Part shown: positions 7,780 through 15,957 of the stretch, in pieces
Position numbering within the stretch: position 1 is the stretch's first letter
How the letters are laid out: each line of letters begins with the position of its first letter
Assembly: GCF_014193895.1 (NCBI RefSeq)
Contig: NZ_BLZR01000001.1
Span: 2,976,001-3,040,000 of the forward strand
DNA length: 64,000 nucleotides
Source: Clostridium fungisolvens
GTDB lineage: Bacteria > Bacillota > Clostridia > Clostridiales > Clostridiaceae
Direction of reading: 5' to 3'
The notes under the pieces: model-generated
Databases searched by the model: none
What the model saw: the letters and a program-made list of their open reading frames with translations, nothing else
Told to the model about the DNA's origin: nothing
Translations under genes and position numbers: made by a program

Positions 7780-9168
7780 TTATTTCACATCAACAGTAAA
7801 CTTTAGATCCTCTCTTACATCATACAGCTTTTCTAAATCTGTTGCTGATATTGTATACTTCTTATCTTTATGCAATGGTTCTATTTCAGCTACGAATTTG
7901 TTGTGACCTTGATCCTTTACAACATCTTTTTGTAATCCATACCTATTACCATTCTCATCTTTTATTACAAGTCCGTAAGGATCTAATGAAGGCAGCAGAT
8001 TTGTACATCCATAATAAATTAAAGTCTTATCTTGAAGTAATTCAACCTTATTTATCTTGTATTCTCCATACTTTCCTTCAGATACAACAGTAGTTCCATT
8101 TAAATTTAGCAGTGTTGACTTACTATCAAGCTCATAAACTCCATCTGCATCTTTTGTTGCTTTATCCTTATAGCCCCTATTTTCTTTCATCGGAATGAAT
8201 GTAATTGACTTTGTGTCATCATATATATTTTTAAAATTATATTGCCAGTACATCTTATTAGTATCAGCAGATCCAAAAGCTTCTGCACCTTTCTCTAATA
8301 AACTTCTTCCTTTATCGTCAAAAATAATATATCTAGCTGAGTCATCTACCGTCCCATTATCTGATTCAGTTCTTAAAACAGTATTCATAGGAGTAAAAAT
8401 AACTTCATTTATTTTCAAATTCGGTACAAGTTTTGATAAGTCTATAGAAGTTTTCATGGATTTTACTTTTCCTTTTATTTGATCTAAGGATACCTTAAAT
8501 TTAAACTCCCACTGTCCTTTTGAACCATCAGAAAATCCCTTTATATTTAAATCCATTGTAAAGTTATCCGGGATAACCACATCACCACCAAGAATATACT
8601 TTCTTTGTTCCTTTGGTAAATAATCATTTGATACATTAAAACTATCTACTCCAACATAAGTATTTTTATTTATAAGCTTTCCTGTACCACCTGAACTAAA
8701 ACTTGTGACCTTTCCATTGATTTTGAATTCTTTATCTAACATATGTGGTGAATTTTTAATTTCTTTTTCGCTTTCAACAGTGTAAGCAATACTTAGGTCT
8801 ATTCCATCATAAGCTATACTATTTATTGTTACGGTTGTACCATTTGAAGTTTTTGATAAGTTTAAATCTGAGCTGTACTTAACATATTCTTTATCAATGA
8901 TATTTTTATCACTTAAAAACTGAAATACTGAGTTTACCACTGGAATATTACGTGCATATGCAGGAAATGCAGCACTTAATCCTGTAAAAGCAACTAGTGT
9001 AACTGCTGCAGCTACTGCAGTTCTTTTAGCTAATCTTCTATTTTTCTTTCGCTTAGGTAAATCCTCAATTGTCTGTTTTATTTTAAGATTTAAATCTTCT
9101 GGTAACTTCAAAGCTTCACCGTTAGCTTTTTCTTTTAATATATCATCAATTAATAAATCATTATTCAT
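7780..9168 (-). CDS. DUF4179 anti-sigma-like membrane protein
   Basis: 462 residues. A cytoplasmic N-terminal part (about 1-45, with LPEDLNLKIKQTI and a basic KKRRKNRR-like patch) precedes one transmembrane helix at about 47-67 (TAVAAAVTLVAFTGLSAAF), then a large extracytoplasmic region with the DUF4179 domain (about 70-200) and a C-terminal beta-rich DUF5643-like domain. This architecture is that of ECF-associated anti-sigma/sensor proteins of clostridia and bacilli. It starts 8 bases after the sigma-factor gene, the classic sigma/anti-sigma layout, and so probably holds the sigma factor inactive until an envelope signal arrives. Confidence 0.8.
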   Translation of the reverse strand: MNNDLLIDDILKEKANGEALKLPEDLNLKIKQTIEDLPKRKKNRRLAKRTAVAAAVTLVAFTGLSAAFPAYARNIPVVNSVFQFLSDKNIIDKEYVKYSSDLNLSKTSNGTTVTINSIAYDGIDLSIAYTVESEKEIKNSPHMLDKEFKINGKVTSFSSGGTGKLINKNTYVGVDSFNVSNDYLPKEQRKYILGGDVVIPDNFTMDLNIKGFSDGSKGQWEFKFKVSLDQIKGKVKSMKTSIDLSKLVPNLKINEVIFTPMNTVLRTESDNGTVDDSARYIIFDDKGRSLLEKGAEAFGSADTNKMYWQYNFKNIYDDTKSITFIPMKENRGYKDKATKDADGVYELDSKSTLLNLNGTTVVSEGKYGEYKINKVELLQDKTLIYYGCTNLLPSLDPYGLVIKDENGNRYGLQKDVVKDQGHNKFVAEIEPLHKDKKYTISATDLEKLYDVREDLKFTVDVK

Positions 9169-9176
9169 ATTAATTC

Positions 9177-9710
9177 CTACCTTTCCTTAAGCATTTCATA
9201 AAGTTTAGTTCTTGCCCTAGAAAGCCTAGATTTAACTGTCCCCTCAGGAATACCTAATAGCTTGGATATATCTTTTTGCGCAATATCTTCAAAATAAAAT
9301 AAAATCGTTACTACTTTTAGATCCTCTTCAAGTAAATTAACTGCATTAGTAAGCTCCATATTACTGTAGTCATCTGCAATAGCTATATCTGCGCTTACTT
9401 CCTCAATAGGAACTACCTTTTTTCTTTTTCTTAGTACAGTATTACATTCATTTATCAAGATTTTTATAAGCCAAGTTTTGAAAAACTGATCTTTTTTTAA
9501 ATAAACTATCCCTTCATAGGCTTTAATTATGGTATTCTGAATTACATCTTCTATATCCTGTTTTTCCTTAAGCATGCTCAGTGCTATTCTATATAAAGTA
9601 ACTTTATTATTTTCAATTATTCTGCTAAAGGCTTCTTTATCACCTTTTTTAGCAAGCTTTACATCTAGTTCTGAACTATTGGTATTGTTAATTGTCGAGA
9701 TAAATTCCAA
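9177..9710 (-). CDS. ECF sigma factor (sigma-70 family)
   Basis: 177 residues with region 2 (AFSRIIENNKVTLYRIALSML and IEDVIQNTIIKAYEG, about 28-72) and region 4 (DISKLLGIPEGTVKSRLSRAR, about 150-170). The start is a TTG at 9708-9710 with AGGAGGAG a few bases upstream; the nearby ATG is out of frame. It directs RNA polymerase to a small regulon, probably envelope-stress genes and its own operon. The anti-sigma gene follows at 8 bases. A GAACCTTT element upstream may be its own ECF-type -35 box. Confidence 0.9.
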   Translation of the reverse strand: MEFISTINNTNSSELDVKLAKKGDKEAFSRIIENNKVTLYRIALSMLKEKQDIEDVIQNTIIKAYEGIVYLKKDQFFKTWLIKILINECNTVLRKRKKVVPIEEVSADIAIADDYSNMELTNAVNLLEEDLKVVTILFYFEDIAQKDISKLLGIPEGTVKSRLSRARTKLYEMLKER

Positions 9711-9754
9711 GTCATCTCCTCCTTACTGCGTACTAAAAGTCTTAGCTAAGAACT

Positions 9755-9793
9755 CTTACATACATTAGATAAACTGACTACAGGAAAGGTTCA
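9755..9793 (-). promoter_or_regulatory. Possible autoregulated ECF promoter
   Basis: On the minus strand TGAACCTTT (9785-9793) resembles ECF -35 elements (GAAC core). It lies about 75 bases upstream of the sigma-factor start codon. The -10 element is not clear. Positional inference only. Confidence 0.3.
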
Positions 9794-9870
9794 CGGAAAT
9801 TTTTTTATTTCATTCTATACCTAAATTCTACAAAACAAATTCAATTCCTCCGAAACAAAAATGCCAAAGT

Positions 9871-9905
9871 AAAAAGTGCCTAGCGGATTTGCTCCAACTA
9901 GACAC
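9871..9905 (-). terminator. Rho-independent terminator
   Basis: On the minus strand GTGTCTAG and CTAGGCAC pair around a 14-base loop, followed by TTTTTACTTT. It lies about 80 bp after the stop of the Cof-type phosphatase gene and ends that operon. Confidence 0.7.
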
Positions 9906-9982
9906 CATAACTTTATCAAGCATATATAAAACTGATTACTTCCTCAAATTAATAATTTTTGCTCTATTCATCAAGAATATTT

Positions 9983-10789
9983 TTAATTAATGATATACTT
10001 TTCTAACGCTTCCCCTACTCCATCTTCATCATTTGTTAAAGTCACATCATTTGCATGTTTCTTTACATCCTCCGGAGCATTTCCCATAGCTACTCCTACC
10101 CCTGCATACTGTAGCATGTCTATATCATTATAATTATCACCCATAGCTATTATCTCTGCTTTGTTTATATCTAATTCCTTTTGCAGACAATTAATTGCAG
10201 ATGTTTTCGATGCCTTAATGGGCATAACTTCTAAGTATGTTGGCTTAGATGGATATACGTTCAGCTCCGCTGCTTTGATATTTTCTTTTAATATATTTAT
10301 TTCATCGGCACTAGCCATACATAAAATCTTATTAGGGCCTGTCCCTTCTTCTTTCCAAATCTTGATTAGCTCTTTAAAGTCTATAATTTTCGGAGTAATA
10401 TTTGTTATTTCACTTTCCTGTTTAGCCCAATAATCCATCTCTTCTATATACCATTCATCATCTTTATATAAGCTAATGTGAATATTATGTTCTCTAACTA
10501 ATTTATATATTTTCTCAAGTTCTAAGGCATTTATAAATTCTTGATAAATCACTCTACCTTCTTTGTCTAAAACCAAAGCTCCACTGTAGCAAATAATTGG
10601 TTCTTCTATTTCAAGTTCTTTTTGTAAAAACTTTATTCCCTTCGGCATTCTAGCAGAAACTAATATTACAGGTATATTCTTTTCATTTGCCACTATATTG
10701 ATCGCAGCTTTAACTTTTTCAGTAATTTTGTGATTAGAATTTAATAAGGTTCCATCAATATCTAAACATACCATTTTAAAATTATTCAT
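9983..10789 (-). CDS. Cof-type HAD-IIB sugar-phosphate phosphatase
   Basis: 268 residues, normal length for the Cof family. Motifs: KMVCLDIDGTLLNS (nucleophile Asp at about residue 10, DxDGT), VSARMP (motif II), K at about 200 in the lysine motif region, and MGDNYNDIDML-YAGVGVAMGNA (motif IV and the typical Cof ending). These cytosolic enzymes remove phosphate from sugar phosphates, nucleotides or pyridoxal phosphate. It is the last gene of an operon with two DeoR-family proteins, which suggests that a sugar phosphate controls the operon and is its substrate. Confidence 0.88.
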   Translation of the reverse strand: MNNFKMVCLDIDGTLLNSNHKITEKVKAAINIVANEKNIPVILVSARMPKGIKFLQKELEIEEPIICYSGALVLDKEGRVIYQEFINALELEKIYKLVREHNIHISLYKDDEWYIEEMDYWAKQESEITNITPKIIDFKELIKIWKEEGTGPNKILCMASADEINILKENIKAAELNVYPSKPTYLEVMPIKASKTSAINCLQKELDINKAEIIAMGDNYNDIDMLQYAGVGVAMGNAPEDVKKHANDVTLTNDEDGVGEALEKYIIN

Positions 10790-10830
10790 AACCCAATCCC
10801 CCTAAAATTTTTTACAAATATACTCCTTTT

Positions 10831-11583
10831 CTAAACAATAATCAGTTGAATATCATAATCCTCAATAATCTTTGTGAAAGCAGAAGGTGGCATTTTGTCT
10901 GTGATTATAATATCTATCTCATCCCAATTTACCCCTTTATAATAACTTAATAGCTTAAATTTCTCGTATTCAGCAAGAACAATTACAGTATCAGCTTTCT
11001 TCACTGCAGCTTGCTTAATAAAAGCATCCTCTTCATCCACATAATATATTCCATCTTGGGTTATTGATGCTGCGCCTAAGAATGCCGTATCAAACCTTAA
11101 TCCATCAATGTAATTTATCCAGTCAGCTTTATAAAAAAATCTATTTTTATTATTAAGACGTCCTCCAATAGAATTAACTAAGATATCCTTCTTTTCAGAA
11201 AGTATTTCAATATTATCTAGTGAATGGGTAAGTACCCAAATAGGTTTACTTATTTCTTTTGATAAAAAATTTATTATCGTAGAAACATCGAAAAAATAAT
11301 GCTTACCTTCTTCAATAAAATCTAAGGCTCTTTTTGCAATATTTCTCTTCTCTTCTGAATAAGCTTCAATTCTCTCTCTATACTCTTTAATTGTGTTTTT
11401 TAAAATTGGTAAACTTATTCCTCCATGAGTACGAATTGCTGTTCCATTATCTATAAGCTTTAGAATATCACGACGTGCAGTATCTCTTGATACATTAAAC
11501 ATTTCACAAATATCATGAATAGACATTGTATTATGCTCATTTAAATATTCCAATATTTTTAAAAGTCTTTCTTCTTGATACAT
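10831..11583 (-). CDS. DeoR/GlpR family transcriptional regulator
   Basis: 250 residues. Residues 1-57 are the DeoR winged helix-turn-helix (ERLLKILEYLNEHNTMSIHD then FNVSRDTARRDILKLI and IRTHGGIS). Residues 75-235 form the sugar-phosphate-sensing DeoRC domain. DeoR-family repressors release DNA on binding a phosphorylated sugar. The gene lies 41 bp before the Cof phosphatase and 71 bp after a paralog that lacks the helix-turn-helix. A good AGGTGG site precedes the ATG. Confidence 0.9.
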   Translation of the reverse strand: MYQEERLLKILEYLNEHNTMSIHDICEMFNVSRDTARRDILKLIDNGTAIRTHGGISLPILKNTIKEYRERIEAYSEEKRNIAKRALDFIEEGKHYFFDVSTIINFLSKEISKPIWVLTHSLDNIEILSEKKDILVNSIGGRLNNKNRFFYKADWINYIDGLRFDTAFLGAASITQDGIYYVDEEDAFIKQAAVKKADTVIVLAEYEKFKLLSYYKGVNWDEIDIIITDKMPPSAFTKIIEDYDIQLIIV

Positions 11584-11654
11584 TATTAAACCACCTTTTT
11601 TTAGTTTATATAAATATACAGCTTCTAATTCAACTATTAACTTATATCCTTTCT

Positions 11655-12272
11655 CTACATAATAATTAAGCTATTAGGATTAATCGCGATATTTTTTGTT
11701 CTTATAATATCTACAAAGGAAGCTACTGACATTGGATCAACAATAATTACATCAATTCTGTCTAAATCTATCCCTTTATAGTACGTATCCGTTTCATATT
11801 TCTGGTGCTCAGCAAGTAAAATTACCTTTTTAGACCTTTTTATAACTTCTTGTTTTATAAAAACATCTTCTTCATCCTCATAATAAATTCCATCTTCTCT
11901 TATAGCACCAGCACCTATAATTGCTGCATCAAATTCTATTCCTTTAAAATATTCTTCATAATCTGTTCTATAAAAGAAACGATTCTTATTATTAAACTCT
12001 CCAGCTATTAATTTTACTAATACTTCTTGTTTTTCAGAAAGTATATTAAAGTTATCTAAGGAATGAGTAAAAACAGTAGTTTTCTTATTTAACTTTTTTG
12101 CAAGAAGTTGAACATTAGTTGAAACATCAAAAAAATATGTTCCATTGTTATGGATAAAAATCATAGCCTTTTCAACTATTTTTTCTTTTTCATCAGTATT
12201 TAGATTTAATCTTTCTTTATATGAATGTATATTATTTTCATTTGAATTTTTACAGCTATCTTCTTTAACCAT
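11655..12272 (-). CDS. DeoR C-terminal sensor domain protein lacking the DNA-binding domain
   Basis: 205 residues that align along their length with the sensor half of the neighbouring DeoR protein (shared stretches YFFDVST, VFTHSLDN, NNKNRFFY, GIYYEDEEDVFIKQ, YYKGI). The roughly 60-residue helix-turn-helix is absent; the protein begins with about 15 unrelated polar residues. It has its own AGAGGTGAT site and intact frame, so it is not simply a fragment read from an internal start. It may form mixed dimers with the full-length regulator, or act as a sugar-phosphate isomerase-like remnant. First gene of the operon. Confidence 0.8.
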   Translation of the reverse strand: MVKEDSCKNSNENNIHSYKERLNLNTDEKEKIVEKAMIFIHNNGTYFFDVSTNVQLLAKKLNKKTTVFTHSLDNFNILSEKQEVLVKLIAGEFNNKNRFFYRTDYEEYFKGIEFDAAIIGAGAIREDGIYYEDEEDVFIKQEVIKRSKKVILLAEHQKYETDTYYKGIDLDRIDVIIVDPMSVASFVDIIRTKNIAINPNSLIIM

Positions 12273-12389
12273 ATGATCACCTCTATCTTAATAATAAGTA
12301 ATTATAAGCAATAAGTCAATATTATTAAGTACTTATAAGTGTTTTGTTTTTACACATGACAAACAGCTATGCAAATTAAGTTATTAGAT

Positions 12390-12812
12390 TTTTAATTTAT
12401 GATGCTTTCAACTATAAATAAAAAGCACTCATGTTATGTATTAAATAAATGTTGGTGGGATATCACGCTTTTAGCAAAAACCATATTCAAGTTAAATTTT
12501 ATTCGCTCTTTAACTTATGATGTTTTCCACTATAATAAAAAAACACTTATTTTATGTATCAAATAAATGTTGGTGGAATATCACACTTTTAATCAAAACA
12601 ATTTTCAAATTAACTTTTTTGTTCTTTAATTTATGATCCTCTCTACTATACATAAAAAAACACTAATCTTATGTATCAAATAAATGTTGGTAGGTCGTCA
12701 GACCTTTAATCAAAACCACATTCAAGTTAATTTTTTTCGTTCTTTAACTTATGATGTTTTCCACTATAAATAAAAAAACACTTATTTTATGTATTAAATA
12801 AATGTTGGTAAT
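12390..12812 (+). repeat. Tandem array, about 117-bp unit, four cores
   Basis: Units begin near 12391, 12509, 12625 and 12743 with TTTAAYTTATGATG and each carries an ACTATAAATAAAAA stretch and then the core TGTATYAAATAAATGTTGG. The last unit stops right after its core. Units are roughly 80-90 percent alike by eye, including the DNA between cores. The same core appears in reverse orientation at 13885-14211, on the other side of the histidine-phosphatase gene. No reading frame fits. Nature unknown. Confidence 0.8.
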
Positions 12813-12843
12813 GTATTGAATTTTTCATAGACAAGCTATGTAT

Positions 12844-12881
12844 ATCTATTATGTATAAAATAGACTTTATACATAATAGAT
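12844..12881. repeat. Perfect 16-bp inverted repeat
   Basis: ATCTATTATGTATAAA and its exact reverse complement are separated by six bases (ATAGAC). It lies at the end of the left repeat array in gene-free DNA. It could be an operator, a hairpin end of a small element or a cruciform site; there is no T-run to make it a terminator. Confidence 0.7.
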
Positions 12882-12967
12882 TATTTATAAAGATCATTAT
12901 TTTTACGAAGGGGCTGGTAGCTTGAATATAGAAAACGCCATCGATTTAATAATATTAATAACTTTTT

Positions 12968-13026
12968 ATTGAAATATATAGGTTTAACCGACTTAAAAAC
13001 TTTATATTTTTCTATACAGTAAAAAA
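12968..13026 (+). repeat. Copy of a dispersed CTATACAG-ended repeat (partial)
   Basis: About 60 bases beginning ATTGAAATATATAGGTTTA and ending CTATACAG match 43509-43570 with about 75 percent identity by eye. The copy at 43 kb has intact 11-bp terminal inverted repeats; here the left end is degraded. Confidence 0.55.
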
Positions 13027-13072
13027 CAACCTTATTTTAGTTTCTTTAAAAACATTAAAATAAGGTTGTTTT
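13023..13072. terminator. Bidirectional terminator after the histidine phosphatase gene
   Basis: A 17-bp perfect stem: AAAACAACCTTATTTTA and its reverse complement around a 16-base loop. It lies just after the minus-strand gene ending at 13095. The run of A/T on both sides fits termination in either direction. Confidence 0.75.
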
Positions 13073-13094
13073 AAATCTTCAACTTAATATTTAA

Positions 13095-13703
13095 CTATTC
13101 TAAATACGACATATCACTCAATCGTCTGATAATATGTTTCCCATCTTGGTTCTCATTCATAAAGGAAACTCCACCAGCCATACCAAATAAATCACATTTA
13201 TTTAACATTTCAATATCCAATCCAAGCCACATGGCATTAAATACACTTAATGTATCTCCATGTGAAACTATGATTATATTTTCATGATTATCTGTTAATA
13301 TGCTTTTATAAAAATCTAATAACCTGTTCCATACGTCTCTTCGTGATTCTGCATCATGTAACATCCTATCATCTACTGTTTTCTCCTTGCACTGAATATT
13401 TCCCCTTAGCCATTGTACTGACTTTCCTACTGCAGCCCCTAAATTTCTTTCTCTTAATGCTTCAGTAAAAATTGGAGTAATACCCAAGTGCTCTGAAACT
13501 ATTTTTGCAGTATTTTTTGCACGTAATAAATCTGATGAATACATTACATATTCTTTTCCTTGTAATTCTCCTATCAACTTTCTACCTATTCTATCTGCTT
13601 GTTTTTTCCCTAAGTCAGATAAGTCCCAATCTGTCCACGACCCAACCATCCCATTTGTATGATGAATTGATTGTGTATGCTGAATTGTAATGATATTTTT
13701 CAT
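13095..13703 (-). CDS. Histidine phosphatase family protein (phosphoglycerate-mutase-like)
   Basis: 202 residues. The usual RHG triad of the family is replaced near the start by IQHTQSIHH, with the catalytic His likely at about residue 9; the second active-site His is in IVSHGDTL (about residue 149). YSSDLLRAKNTA and EALRERNLG also match the family. Relatives dephosphorylate small metabolites or act as mutases. The substitution of Arg in the RHG motif (QHT here) is unusual and may change activity. The gene stands alone, flanked by oppositely oriented repeat arrays. Confidence 0.8.
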   Translation of the reverse strand: MKNIITIQHTQSIHHTNGMVGSWTDWDLSDLGKKQADRIGRKLIGELQGKEYVMYSSDLLRAKNTAKIVSEHLGITPIFTEALRERNLGAAVGKSVQWLRGNIQCKEKTVDDRMLHDAESRRDVWNRLLDFYKSILTDNHENIIIVSHGDTLSVFNAMWLGLDIEMLNKCDLFGMAGGVSFMNENQDGKHIIRRLSDMSYLE

Positions 13704-13884
13704 ATAATATTCCTCAATTCTAAGTAAACTACCAACAATTTTTTAATACTTAATTTTGTATAAACATTATTTTTACATCTATTAATGCTAAATAATTAAC
13801 CATTTGGAATCCTAATATTTGAATAAAGACTCTGTTCTTATTAAGACCTTTCGCCATGCATGTCCACATACATATTGATGTATC
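13704..13884. other. Upstream region of the histidine phosphatase gene
   Basis: AT-rich DNA between the start codon (minus strand) and the right repeat array. It should hold the promoter of the phosphatase gene; I see no strong consensus element or hairpin. Confidence 0.3.
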
Positions 13885-14211
13885 ACCAACATTTATTTAA
13901 TACATAGTCACAGTGTTTTATTTCACTTTAAGCAATTAACCAAGAGGCCTATATTTTACATCATTATCTAACCCAAATTAGGTAATCAGTTAATTCCTTT
14001 ATGCGGTAATGCTTGTTCACTTAATCATTGATGCTCCACCAACATTTATTTAATACATAGTCACAGTGTTTTATTTCGCTTTAAGCAATTAACCAAGGGC
14101 CAATATTTCACATCATTATCTAACCCAAATTAAGTAATCAGTTAATTCCTTTATGCGGTAATGCTTGTCCTCTTAATCATTGATGCTCTACCAACATTTA
14201 TTTAATACATA
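13885..14211 (-). repeat. Tandem array, about 152-bp unit, three cores, inverse of the left array
   Basis: The core CCAACATTTATTTAATACA occurs at 13886, 14039 and 14191, that is, with periods of 153 and 152. The two full units are about 95 percent identical (shared GTCACAGTGTTTTATTTC, AGCAATTAACCAAG, TTCCTTTATGCGGTAATGCT). Read on the minus strand, AATAAAACACT followed by the core matches the left array, but the rest of the unit differs. No reading frame fits. Confidence 0.8.
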
Positions 14212-14256
14212 CTTTCAGTGTTTCAAATTACTATATCTAACCACTCAAGTTCTAGC

Positions 14257-15036
14257 CTACTTCATAAAAGCATCCTTCCATTCATCTTGCTCTACCAAAT
14301 CTTCGGACTCAGCTACTTCTAAGATTTCTTCATCTAATTTCACCTTATTTATGTACTGACTATAAGAATTGCAGGAATGTCTAGCATCACAGTGTCTACA
14401 AACTGCCGTTCCAAATGGAGCTTTTTGCCCTTTTTTAACTTCCTTCAATTTTGATAGAGATGGCGCTTTAAATTCTCCCTCTTCAATTTTATCTACAGTT
14501 TCACCAAAGCATCTTATCTGTTTTTCAACCTCATTGTTGTCAATTTCAAGTTCAACAATAGGATTCCAATCATCAATTATATCTACTGCTATTTCGTCGC
14601 CAATGCCGGTTGCTTGTCTAAGCTCTGAAGATGGTGCAGTTGCTATTACTGCCATATTATTTATTTCAGTACCCTTAAGGTTTTTCCACATATAAGCGTA
14701 CATATTCAACTGTCCTCTATATAAATCTTTATCATTTCGGACTTCTTCTACATTATGAGTTTTTATATCATACATCGTTATCTTATCTTCTTTTTCAACT
14801 ATATCTACAATACCTTCTATTGTATATTTTTTGCCCTTTGGAGTTACTTGCTCTGGCAGTATTAGCTTAACTTCCGCTTCTGTCATATTCTTAGCTACTT
14901 TTCCTAGTTTCTCATAATATAATTTTACTTGCTGCCATGCAAATTCTTTCATATTTAAAGTTATGGAACGTCCAGTTTCGTATTTTAATTCTTCGTAATT
15001 ATCTTCAAATATCTCTCTCAATTTCTTTATATCCAT
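14257..15036 (-). CDS. RecB/Cas4-like PD-(D/E)XK nuclease module, detached half of a helicase-nuclease
   Basis: 259 residues. Active-site motifs: Glu55 (EAEV), Asp78 (IEGIVDIV), Asp90-Ile-Lys92 (MYDIKTH) and Gln109-Tyr113 (QLNMYAY). Near the C-terminus Cys213, Cys216 and Cys222 form CX2CX5C, three of the four ligands of an AddB/Cas4-type iron-sulfur cluster. The fourth Cys and the N-terminal catalytic His expected for this domain are missing here but are present at the very end of the UvrD-like helicase encoded upstream (Cys816, His843). The N-terminus (IFEDNYEELK, AWQQVKLYY) matches what follows that point in intact helicase-nucleases. It has its own GAGGGG ribosome binding site. Confidence 0.8.
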   Translation of the reverse strand: MDIKKLREIFEDNYEELKYETGRSITLNMKEFAWQQVKLYYEKLGKVAKNMTEAEVKLILPEQVTPKGKKYTIEGIVDIVEKEDKITMYDIKTHNVEEVRNDKDLYRGQLNMYAYMWKNLKGTEINNMAVIATAPSSELRQATGIGDEIAVDIIDDWNPIVELEIDNNEVEKQIRCFGETVDKIEEGEFKAPSLSKLKEVKKGQKAPFGTAVCRHCDARHSCNSYSQYINKVKLDEEILEVAESEDLVEQDEWKDAFMK

Positions 15037-15118
15037 ACTATACCCCTCATCCCATTTTTCATGTGCTTAAGATATAATTACGTACTCTTTACGCAATGCT
15101 TCTGATAAAGTAGTTAAA

Positions 15119-15214
15119 GGATTCCTATATCGAAACTTAATTTATACTTGTTCGATAATCCCGACTTCTGGGGATTATCGGACACGTATAAATTAATAGT
15201 TGAGTTAGGAATCC
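15119..15214. repeat. Palindromic element, family A, copy 1
   Basis: A 96-bp near-perfect palindrome. Ends GGATTCCTA and TAGGAATCC; inner arms TAATTTATAC / GTATAAATTA and CGATAATCCC / GGGATTATCG around a GACTTCT loop. A closely related copy lies at 39121-39213 and a diverged one at 20067-20157. No coding capacity: a MITE-like or REP-like element. Confidence 0.85.
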
Positions 15215-15281
15215 TATATAAGTTCCCAATTTCAAATATTAAGTTATGCATACCACTATTTTGCATTGCTGCTTATTATAG

Positions 15282-15337
15282 ATAAACTACTTCGATCATT
15301 AGACTCCTAGGATAAATTCTAATATGAAGTAGTTTAT
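15282..15337. repeat. Inverted repeat, family B
   Basis: Perfect 12-bp ends ATAAACTACTTC and GAAGTAGTTTAT, 32 bases apart, flanked by TATAG/GTATA. The ends match the motif AGATGAACCACTTCAT seen at other intergenic sites. It lies 8 bp after the stop of the SRPBCC gene and may also serve as its 3' hairpin. Confidence 0.65.
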
Positions 15338-15345
15338 GTATATCC

Positions 15346-15768
15346 TTAAACTTGAGATTCAGTATATCTCTTAAAATTATCTAAAATTGACTGCCATCCA
15401 CTTTTCTGCATCTCAACGGAATTAGTGTCCTCTGCTTCAAATGTTTCATTTATCTCTGTGTTATCACCATGATCCATAAAAGTTATTTGAACTTTTCTTT
15501 CATCTCCTAAGGTGTAAGCTAGCACTTCATGCAATCTAACTTCATCGTAAACACCCCCAAAATCAAAACCAAAACTTCCATCTTTAGCTTCCATTCTTGA
15601 AAGAAATTTACCTCCAACTTTTAAATCATTTTCAGCAAAAGTAGTATGCCAATCTTCTGAAGCACTATTCCATTTCTTTATATGTTCTGGCTCTGTCCAA
15701 CATTTCCATACCTTTTCTACAGATGCATTTACTGTTGTCATTATATTTATTGTTTTATTGTTTTTCAT
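15346..15768 (-). CDS. SRPBCC / AHSA1-like domain protein
   Basis: 140 residues, a complete AHSA1-type START-like fold: INIMTTVNASVEKVWKCWT at the N-terminus, WHTTFAENDLKVGGKF in the middle, and a C-terminal helix MQKSGWQSILDNFKRY. Bacterial members are small ligand-binding or stress proteins of mostly unknown role, and some are fused to regulators. It lies between the nuclease and helicase genes on the same strand with its own AAGGAGG site, and is probably an insertion between them rather than a partner. Confidence 0.85.
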   Translation of the reverse strand: MKNNKTINIMTTVNASVEKVWKCWTEPEHIKKWNSASEDWHTTFAENDLKVGGKFLSRMEAKDGSFGFDFGGVYDEVRLHEVLAYTLGDERKVQITFMDHGDNTEINETFEAEDTNSVEMQKSGWQSILDNFKRYTESQV

Positions 15769-15957
15769 ATCTTAATTCCTCCTTAAATGCAATTCTCTAT
15801 TTTAATCTTATTGCTATTTTTCTATTTCTCGCATTAAATATCTTTTATTCAAACAATGCTGAATTACCATATTATTCTCTTTATTTAATGTATTGATACT
15901 ATACCTCAGTCTCTCATTGCCTTAGCTTAATATTCTTAGTATCTTCTAGTTCTCTCA

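Noticed and set aside
12390..14211. CRISPR array
   Set aside because: Intervals between cores are themselves repeated and far too long (about 98-130 bp), the number of units is small, and no cas gene is present.
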